From positions 17,211,518 through 17,275,517 of the forward strand of contig CM060953.1 of assembly GCA_030765055.1 (NCBI GenBank): a DNA stretch of 64,000 bases, in the 5' to 3' direction. Every line of letters begins with the position of its first letter. Positions within the stretch are counted from its first letter, which is position 1. Below the pieces are notes generated by a model, which was not told the origin of the DNA, did no database searches, and saw nothing but the letters and a program-made list of their open reading frames with translations. Both the position numbers and the translations under genes were made by a program. Source of the stretch: Mantis religiosa. Lineage: Eukaryota; Arthropoda; Insecta; Mantodea; Mantidae. Positions 57,261 through 64,000 of this stretch are shown here, one piece after another.

Positions 57261-57860
57261 TTTATCATATTTTATTTCTTCTACGTTTGACACATCTTCG
57301 TCTGTTGAATCATTGCAATCATCATTATTTCCATCTCATTGTCTTCAATTATAGCTCTTTAAATTTTTTCTTCCTTTAGTGCATTCTTTTCTAATAGTGA
57401 TCTATTATTTCATCCACATTATGATATACTTTTTCCCATTTCATTTCTCCAATTTTCTCACATGTCTGCCGGGTCAACGTTTCAGCTTTCATTTTAAAAC
57501 TCACATTTCTGGAAGCATGCCATTGTTCGGCATCTGTCCATATTAATTCTGTAGCATTCAGGTGCGGCTATTATGGAGGAAGCTTTATGGTTGCATGAGA
57601 ATATTTGGTCAATCAAAGTGTCTTTCGCAGTCGGTTTGTTAGCTGGAAATAAATCATAAAATTTTCTTTTTGTGTTACTGTCATAACTTGGAATATTGTG
57701 AATTGGTAAACAAGAAAGCATGCCTTCTCTTAAAGAACTTGACGTTGGAGGTTTATCTACTTGTGTATTATGGTAAGAGACATTATATATTCCTAACACC
57801 GAGTTAAGGGTAAATTAGGAATTAACATTATGATTAAAAACTTAACAAAATTTCAGTATT
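57261..57860 (-). pseudogene. DDE_3-type transposase remnant
   Basis: Copy of 8885-9480. Frame 57494-57799, 101 residues, with VSYHNTQVDKPPTSSS and a lost catalytic Asp. Confidence 0.74.
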
Positions 57861-58467
57861 CATTTGTTTATGAACATTTAAGAGGTGTATGACTCTCATA
57901 GCTCATTACAGTCTACTAAACTCGGGGACCATTGCGGGAATTATACATGAAAGTACTATTTTACACATTTGCAGAAAACGCTCTTTTAATTGTTCATTAA
58001 CGGTCAAGAGAGGAACTTGCTTGACAAGCAAATTGATAAGACAGTATTCTACTACGAGCTCATATTGCTGTCCATAGATAGCACCACAAGTAATATCTTG
58101 CCGCGGTGAAGAAAATTGATAATTATCTACAAGGTTTCAAAACGAACTATATTTCTACTGTTGCACATCCTTTAGGTTTATTTGATTTCTGCCTGATTAG
58201 GATAAACAAATTTTAGAATGTATTTCGATAGAAAATTGGCCGTAAGAAATATTTCTGTGTGGGAATGAAAGTCTTGTAAGCTAAGTATATTATACACAAT
58301 TTTTAGTTATTTTCTCTGTGAGTTGGTTCAATTCTAAGTTCGTACTTTTCGCCACTGTGGGATAGCAGTATGCTTAGTAATAGGACTCTAAATGATATTA
58401 AGAAAAATCGGAATCAAGTTGCTCGTAATTGCTATAGATGCATTCTTTTTACTTTACTCAAATGATC
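57861..58467 (+). repeat. A block unit 29 and start of E block
   Basis: Core near 58070 (tagatagcaccacaag, ccgcgg). E block starts near 58400 and is split at 58471 by the LTR element. Confidence 0.65.
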
Positions 58468-58471
58468 GTAT
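58468..58471. repeat. Target-site duplication GTAT, left
   Basis: gtat directly before the left LTR. The unoccupied homologue at 10080-10100 reads aatgatcgtataatttaat with a single gtat. Confidence 0.92.
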
Positions 58472-58909
58472 TGTGACTTTGTGGGTTCGTGAAATGAAAA
58501 GTCCAATTTCACCACTCAAAAATGTTCTTTATTTCCACCGACTTACAGTTAAACACTTGCCAATTACACAAAATTACGTAATGCACACAATTACGATTCA
58601 CCAGTTCGTCCGTTAGCGTTCCGATGCACGTACACGGCGCTACTTCACTAGCACGTCAAACACTGCTCGCCAAGAACTCTGGCTCACTCCTAATTGAAGT
58701 CCCTTTTATAGGAATATCCTGCTATTCTAGAAGTCTCTGGTTTTCCGCAAATTACCCGAACGTTCCATAGGAGAGGAGAAGGGGGGAGAAACTTCGAGGG
58801 ACAGTGACATTTCCCTCAGTTAGTGACAGAGACCGATGAGTGGGCGTGGCCCAGTGCCTAGGGTCCCTCCCAACTGTCGCCTGTCCGTCCCTTCCCTAAT
58901 TGGGTGACA
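58472..58909 (-). repeat. 3' LTR (left on plus strand)
   Basis: 438 bp, plus-strand ends tgtgactttg and gggtgaca (TGT...ACA). Differs from the 5' LTR at the fifth base (a versus g). Transcription would end in this copy. Confidence 0.95.
58528..58533 (-). promoter_or_regulatory. Poly(A) signal AATAAA in the 3' LTR
   Basis: tttatt on the plus strand reads aataaa on the minus strand, about 55 bp before the LTR's outer end. The same position is kept in the solo LTRs at 12033, 14252 and 41146. Confidence 0.55.
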
Positions 58910-58923
58910 CTGCTCCCTCCTCA
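58910..58923 (-). other. Polypurine tract
   Basis: The minus strand reads tgaggagggagcag immediately before the 3' LTR. It overlaps the integrase stop codon (58921-58923). Confidence 0.75.
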
Positions 58924-60435
58924 AAGCTGGTCGTCCCGAACAGCACCATCGTAGCGTGCAAGACGATCCAGGTGTACCACCAACATCTTTCCCCGGGGAA
59001 CCTTCTGGATGCGGTAGACCACGTCGTTAATCCTCTTCACCACTCGGTACGGTCCTTGCCATGGCTGCTGGAGCTTCGGGCAGCGTCCCTTGGTCCGGGT
59101 AGGACGGTACAACCAGACCAGGTCGCCTTGCTGGAACCCTTGGCTGTTGGCTTGCCTGTCATATCTGGTCTTCATGCGGTCGCTGGCCTTCTGGATGTTC
59201 TGGCGAGCCATCTCGTGCATGTCGTGGAGATGGTCCACCAAGTTCTCCACATACTCGGTCGTTGGCTGTTTCGCTTCCGGAGGGCTTCCAAAAGCCAGGT
59301 CACAAGGGAGGCGTAACTCTCGGCCAAACATTAAGCTGGCTGGCGTCATCCCAGTTGTGTCGTGTGTAGACGAGCGATAGGCCAGCAAGAACAGTGGCAC
59401 CTTGACGTCCCAGTCTCGCTGATGGCTGGCCACGACTTTCCTCAGGTGTTCCTCTAAGGTCTTGATGTACCTTTCGACCATGCCATCCGACTGGGGATGT
59501 AGAGGTGTCGTGCGGGTCTTGTTCACCCCAAGCCTTTGTAGTGCCTCCTTCATCAGGTTGGACTCGAAGTTGTTACCCTGGTCGCTGTGTAGCTCTAACG
59601 GCATCCCAAATCGGCAGAACACTTGCTCCACGAGGCAGTCTGTGATTGTCTTTGCCTCTTGGTTTGGGATGGCATACACCTCCGGCCACTTGGTGAAGTA
59701 GTCCACGACCACCATTAGGTACTTGTTACCTCGGTCGGAAACTGGGAACGGTCCAGCAATGTCAACGGCGATCCGTTCGAATGGGGCTCCGACGTTGTAC
59801 TGCTGCATGCGACCCCGGCTCCTAGTCTGGGGGCCACGACTCGCCGCGCACACGTGACACTGACGGCACCATCTCTCAGCATCTGCTCGGAGTCTCAGCC
59901 AGTAGTATCGCTGCCGAAGTTTGTCGATCGTTCGGTTCGCTCCCAGGTGTCCTCCCGAAGTACCAGCGTGCACTTCCTCCAAGACTTCCGGGACCTTACT
60001 CCGGGGAAGAACCAACTGTTCTCTCTGCGTCTTCCCATCGGGTGACGCCCATACCCGGAACAGCACGCCCTCTCTGGTCTTCAGCGAGTCCCATTGGGCC
60101 CAGTACGACTTGTAAGTGGCGCTCCTCGGTGCGATGTCCTCCCAGGTTGGTCTCGTCCCTGCCTCCACTTCCCTTAAGAGTGGCCCCAAGTCTGCGTCCG
60201 CCAGCTGCTCCCTCCTCAGGCTTGCGCTATCCCAGCCATCCGCAGGCACTGCCGTGACTACTCGGACTGCTGCGGCACGCTCCTTCTCCTCCACTCTTGT
60301 GCACTGGCCGTACTCTTCTGGACAGGGTGCTCGGGACATGGCGTCAGCGTTACCGTGGCTCTTCCCTCTACGATGTTCCGAGGTGAAGTCGTATTCCTGC
60401 AGCCTCGGGACCCAACCTGCTGTCTGGCCTTCTGG
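58921..60435 (-). pseudogene. pol: RNase H end and complete integrase
   Basis: An open frame runs from just after the stop at 60436-60438 to the stop at 58921. The first residues (RLQEYDFTSEHRRGKSHGNA, then DAMSRAPC) are the C-terminal end of Ty3/gypsy RNase H. The integrase, numbering from the Met at 60339 (472 aa), has a zinc-binding H124-H131-C161-C164, catalytic D193, D253 and E289 (DD35E spacing) and a C-terminal GPY/F module (QGPYRVVKR, about 428-435). All key residues are intact, so as a protein it could be functional. That Met is internal to a polyprotein and not a true start. It is classed as broken because the upstream RT and most of RNase H are deleted. Confidence 0.92.
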
Positions 60436-60978
60436 TCACGCCGTCACCATCACCTCGCTCCTCGCGGGAACAACCACGTCTTCGTTCAAGACGACCCTGC
60501 AAATTCCAAGGCGCTCTTCGGGTTGACGGAGTATAACCTCTTCTCCGTTAAGCCGCAGGACCTTCTTGCCGACGTCGACAGTCGTCTCATGGCTCCTGAG
60601 GGCATCCAGTCCCAGGATCACCTCCTCAGCCACCTTCGCGACGAACACCCAAAGACGCACGGCACTCCGTCCCAAGTTCAGCTCCAGCAGGGCCTCCTTC
60701 TCCACAGGCAAGGTGTCGCCCGATGCCGTGACAAGCTGGTATGGTCGGCTCGGCTTCCTTGTCGGCAAACCCTTCGCCTCGTCAGGTCTGATGATGGTCA
60801 CGGCCGCCCCAGTGTCCACCAGCATGCGGCACGGCTTTCCTCTTACCCAACCGTCCACGATGAGGCTGCCATCCATACGCCGGCTGACGGCGCGCAGTAT
60901 CACTCGAGGGGATGGTGGTGATGGCACCGACGTACCCCTCTCCACGACGGCCCTTACTCGTTTTCCGGCTGCTCTTCC
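60436..60978 (-). pseudogene. pol: aspartic protease
   Basis: Minus-strand frame with the retropepsin motif RMLVDTGAAVTII (DTG at about 60806-60816) and the later VILGLDAL hydrophobic-Gly motif. Typical for retroelement proteases of about 120-180 residues. It would process the Gag-Pol polyprotein. It shares its frame with the integrase but ends at a TGA (60436-60438) at the exact point where RT sequence should begin. That stop was probably created by the deletion junction. The preceding frame includes out-of-frame reading of the zinc knuckle, so the natural join to gag probably used a frameshift. Confidence 0.88.
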
Positions 60979-61164
60979 TGGTGTGGGCAGTCTCTCTCTA
61001 GGTGTCCGGGCTGTCCACACCCCAAACACAGGCCACTAGGTGTTCGCCGGCGTCCCTCTGTCTCCGGCGTAGCGGAGACTCCTCGTTCTCAACGTCGGGA
61101 TAGATGTAACTTTGGCCGCCTCCATCCTTAATGCCGCTGTCAGCGCCTCGTGGATGGTTTTATA
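60979..61164 (-). pseudogene. gag 3' part with zinc knuckle, frame-disrupted
   Basis: After the in-frame stop, the gag frame continues as KTIHEALTAALRMEAAKVTS. A shift to another frame is then needed for RRRTPSGLCLGCGQPGHLER, a CX2CX4HX4C nucleocapsid knuckle at 60987-61028. So the nucleocapsid is present in DNA but cut off from gag by one nonsense and one frameshift change. Confidence 0.8.
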
Positions 61165-62091
61165 TTAGCCAAGCATTAGGCGCTGACGAATCTCCGTGTC
61201 CCGTACCCCGTCGACAAAATTGTAGGCGGCTTCCCGGGATACGAACTCCAGTGGCAGGTCAACCAAGGCCTTGCTAGCCAGCTGCTCGATCGCTATGGCG
61301 AACTCCTGCAGCGTCTCCCCCGGCTGCTGCGACCTTGCCTTTAGCTGGCTGCGGTATGCTGCGGCTAAGCGGTGGTTCCCGAAGCGATTCTCCAGGGGCT
61401 CCCAGATGTCCTTGGGCGCCGCCGTCGTCTGCACCGCATTTAGGACTTCCGCGGCCCGTCCCTGGAGGCTGGCTATTAACTGTGTGGCCTCCTCCTCCGG
61501 TGACCATCTGTTGTGCCTGGCCACTGTGTCGAACTGGCGGCGGAAGACTTCAAACGTTGACGCGCCGTCATACTTGGGAGGTTTGACGCGCGCAGATGTT
61601 GTGTCGCGTCCCGGCGCGTCGGCCTTCAAATCCTTCAGTTTCCTGCCGACGACGTCCTCCACCATGGCGTTCAGGGACTTGACGCTGCTGTCGGCCTTTC
61701 CCTCCAGGTTGTTTACGCGGTTCGCGAGGTCTTCGACGTCTTCAACCATGGCGTTCAGGAACTTTGCGTTATTGTCGGCCTTTTCCTCCAGGTCACTGAA
61801 GCGGTTCGCCAGGTCCTCGACGCGCTCGTCCACTTGGCCCATCCGCTTGCCCAGCTCCGTCACGTTATCCCTCACGCCGGCCAACTGTTCTTCAAACCTT
61901 GCGGCGAGAGCCTCGTTCACCGCCTTCATTTCCGTGGCCAGACTGCCGTTCGCGGCTCTCATTTCTGTGGTTAACTCGGCCTTCATTTCTTCCATCTTCT
62001 CGGTGATGTTGCCGTTGGCCGTCTTTATTTCTGTCAGTTCCGCCTTCATTTCCATCATCTTCTCCAAAATCTTTTCCAATGCCGCGCCCAT
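61165..62091 (-). pseudogene. gag: coiled coil and capsid-like domain, truncated by a stop
   Basis: 308 residues from the Met at 62091. An upstream in-frame Met at 62184 lies inside the LTR, so the later Met, just after the primer-binding site, is preferred. Residues 1-165 are charged heptad sequence predicted to be a coiled coil. They include two copies of a roughly 30-residue segment (VEDLANRFSDLEEKAD and VEDLANRVNNLEGKAD). Residues 175-308 match the Ty3/gypsy capsid pattern (PPKYDGASTFEVFRRQFDTV, then LQEFAIAIEQLA). A TAA at 61165-61167 ends it within the usual capsid-to-nucleocapsid region. Gag would assemble particles and package RNA. Confidence 0.88.
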
Positions 62092-62116
62092 GGTTGTAAT
62101 GTTCGGCGATGTTGTT

Positions 62117-62135
62117 GTCCCGCTTCCTGACACCA
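62117..62135 (-). other. Candidate primer-binding site (tRNA-Leu type)
   Basis: One base inside the 5' LTR the minus strand reads tggtgtcaggaagcgggac. Its first 11 bases would pair with a tRNA ending ...TCCTGACACCA, the acceptor end expected of some tRNA-Leu (5' GTCAGGA). Match beyond that is partial. The tRNA assignment is inference. Confidence 0.55.
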
Positions 62136-62136
62136 C

Positions 62137-62574
62137 TGTGGCTTTGTGGGTTCGTGAAATGAAAAGTCCAATTTCACCACTCAAAAATGTTCTTTATTTC
62201 CACCGACTTACAGTTAAACACTTGCCAATTACACAAAATTACGTAATGCACACAATTACGATTCACCAGTTCGTCCGTTAGCGTTCCGATGCACGTACAC
62301 GGCGCTACTTCACTAGCACGTCAAACACTGCTCGCCAAGAACTCTGGCTCACTCCTAATTGAAGTCCCTTTTATAGGAATATCCTGCTATTCTAGAAGTC
62401 TCTGGTTTTCCGCAAATTACCCGAACGTTCCATAGGAGAGGAGAAGGGGGGAGAAACTTCGAGGGACAGTGACATTTCCCTCAGTTAGTGACAGAGACCG
62501 ATGAGTGGGCGTGGCCCAGTGCCTAGGGTCCCTCCCAACTGTCGCCTGTCCGTCCCTTCCCTAATTGGGTGACA
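62137..62574 (-). repeat. 5' LTR (right on plus strand)
   Basis: 438 bp, identical by eye to 58472-58909 except tgtggc versus tgtgac at the inner end. Provides the promoter. Confidence 0.95.
62368..62375 (-). promoter_or_regulatory. TATA box in the 5' LTR
   Basis: Minus strand tataaaag, about 200 bp from the LTR's upstream end, with the poly(A) signal block further downstream. Layout fits U3-R-U5. Confidence 0.6.
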
Positions 62575-62578
62575 GTAT
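62575..62578. repeat. Target-site duplication GTAT, right
   Basis: gtat directly after the right LTR, continuing into aatttaataccgttac as in the empty site near 10090. Confidence 0.92.
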
Positions 62579-64000
62579 AATTTAATACCGTTACTACTTA
62601 GGGATATAAAATGTTTCGTGGGCTTTGACTGCAGCTTTCGACTTTGAATAGCTCTCATAAAGTTTACTAAAGCTTAAATTAAATATTATTATTATCTGTA
62701 GTAATACAACAACTAGGATAACATAAAATAATACTTAGGCGTTCAAAGTCAATATTTACTTGTATACATTTATTGTAACATTCCCGCAGCGTGTCAGATG
62801 ACTTCCTCGTGATGTTGAAATTAAACAGTTCATTTTGTCCTTCAAGGTAGGAATTAGTGAAATATCTCTTATGATTTTCTTCGCTTCTTTGTTTCCATAG
62901 TTACCGCAGTTCTACAGGATGGTATTGAACTACATTGAAATAACTTCAGCGAATGTAGACTTGACTAATATAAACAAGTTAGCATAGGCAATGGATGGTC
63001 AGCGGCTAAAAACTAAGCAGTTAATTTTCTTAGACTTATATGGAATAAGAAGCTGATTAATTGGTATTTAAACAAGGTGGATGAAAACATTAGATTAGAA
63101 TGTCTTTAAAACTGCTTCCCGAATTAACTCGTTGCTGGCGTTTTCAAGAGTTAATGTCTCTAATATCTCAAAACTGGAACTAATCACCTGCCAGTGCGGC
63201 ACTGTCCAGCGATTAACTACCTTCTTGTATCATGTAGCATACTGTAGTAGTGTTTATCTAATGGTTCTGATGGCCCAATACGTAATACCGAATATTGTTA
63301 CTCTAAATATCATTGGTTCTGATACTGCAATGTAGTTAACTTCTTGCGTTTTTCGATATATTTCTCAGAAGAAAGTCTAACTCACTAATAATAGCAACAA
63401 GTGAAACTATTCGAAAGGTATAAGGAATTGTGTACACAGTACGACAGTCATATGTTTGCCGCTGTCAACTTTTCACTGAAAACGCAGTCGCCATTTCGAG
63501 CAGTTTGTATAAACCTGATGTAAAGAGTTGCATTTACTTTTACTTTATGTAAGTTCGTTCATCCTTTAAGCCATCTCCAATTTAGATGTAGAACATCCTA
63601 AGGTATTAAGCAGGATTTAGCCTTTGTTAGAAACAATTGTAATTACTTGTACAACACGGTCAAATTGCTCCGTCAAATATACACATTCATATAAAAATTA
63701 ACAGCTTGGACGAAACATAAGCAAATTACCAAACAAAGAATGAAAAAATTAAACTATCAAGAAAAGTGGAGACTCTAAGCCTTGATGTTTCAGTTGAAGG
63801 CTAATGTTATAGCTATTTCACCAGAGGGAGTGCTCCTGCAAGCCTCTTTATTTTCGTGTACTATGTACTCAACTGTTATCATCACTTGCAGTGTCGCACT
63901 GGTACTTTAGAACCTTTCAGCCGTAACTTCCACATATGAACCAACACACGAATTACTTCTATAAGATATCTCTACTGGTTCTGAAAATATTTCCTGTAAT
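62579..64000. repeat. E block, continued after the LTR element
   Basis: Copy of 10091-11512, including the empty PLE2 site near 63420. The window ends before the hAT relic that follows in copy A. Confidence 0.62.

Larger units (their letters stand above)
58472..62574 (-). mobile_element. Ty3/gypsy-type LTR retrotransposon, RT-deleted derivative
   Basis: A 4103-bp element on the minus strand. Order is 5' LTR (62137-62574), candidate primer-binding site, gag, zinc knuckle, protease, a short RNase H end, integrase, polypurine tract, 3' LTR (58472-58909). Protease before integrase, with an RNase H remnant before integrase, is the Ty3/gypsy order. Four-base GTAT duplications flank it, and the insertion adds exactly 4107 bp to the A/A'' offset. 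The LTRs differ at one base by eye, so insertion is recent and younger than the 48-kb duplication. Reverse transcriptase is missing, and gag carries a stop and a frameshift, so the copy is not autonomous. Its coding part is much more GC-rich than the flanks. No envelope-like frame is present. Confidence 0.95.
48353..64000. repeat. Large segmental repeat, copy A'' (right)
   Basis: Near-identical return of 1-11512. It lacks the retroposed insertion of copy A, keeps a D/A/B unit at 54178-54640 that copy A lost, and carries a young LTR element. If the array is tandem, the period is about 48.35 kb. A false duplication of two haplotypes in an assembly would look similar and cannot be excluded from this sequence. 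Confidence 0.95.

Noticed and set aside
58900..59316. Plus-strand open frames opposite integrase (for example 138 and 136 residues)
   Set aside because: Antisense shadows of the integrase and RNase H frame.
61271..62281. 336-residue plus-strand open frame opposite gag
   Set aside because: Serine- and arginine-rich shadow of the GC-rich gag coding strand, running into the LTR. No domain features.

Overview
The window looks like a piece of repeat-rich, probably heterochromatic DNA from an arthropod, most likely an insect. The order cannot be fixed from sequence alone. No host protein-coding gene, rRNA gene or functional tRNA gene was found on either strand. The background is AT-rich and almost every open frame is short and broken. 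Recognisable parts are mobile-element relics: tRNA-headed SINEs, Penelope-like elements (PLEs) with GIY-YIG endonuclease remnants, a DDE_3-type (IS630/Tc1/mariner-like) transposase, a hAT transposase C-terminus, solo LTRs, and one young Ty3/gypsy-type LTR retrotransposon.

These parts are assembled into large repeats of several ages. The right end (48353-64000) repeats the left end (1-11512) in the same orientation at an initial offset of 48352 bp and about 1% divergence by eye. Three large differences separate these copies: a poly(A)-ended insertion at 3786-4266 that replaced about 48 bp, a roughly 464-bp deletion near 6260 in the left copy, and a 4103-bp LTR element plus 4-bp target duplication at 58472-62578 in the right copy. 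Between them lie older, more diverged copies: 24657-30060 with 42063-47470 (offset about 17.4 kb), 5730-12960 with 34330-42060 (offset about 29.1 kb), and 16150-18370 with 32400-34330 (offset about 16 kb). The finest level is a recurring block order: D block (conserved around agccctgggatggtaaac), A block (core cacagatggctccacctg), and B block (conserved around gttgcccgtagctgctat) running into the transposase tail. The A core occurs about 27 times.

Layout: 1-7.3 kb holds a long tRNA-headed SINE, two GC-rich modules, SINE1, PLE fragments and the first D/A/B units. 7.3-12.7 kb has a 505-bp unclassified insertion, a DDE_3 transposase remnant, a long unidentified block (E) and a hAT remnant split by a solo LTR. 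13-24 kb repeats these themes and carries the best-preserved PLE (21180-21944, with GIY and YIG both visible) and a 995-bp solo LTR. 24.6-30 kb and 42-47.5 kb are paired copies containing transposase relics and a second PLE family inserted with an 11-bp target duplication. 30-42 kb is a mosaic of the earlier parts. 48.35-64 kb is the near-identical return of the start.

The only compact coding region is the LTR element on the minus strand (58472-62574). It has two 438-bp LTRs differing at one visible base, a candidate primer-binding site and polypurine tract, gag (coiled coil plus capsid-like part), a protease with DTGA, and a complete DD35E integrase. The reverse transcriptase and most of RNase H are missing, so it is a deletion derivative whose insertion is younger than the 48-kb duplication.
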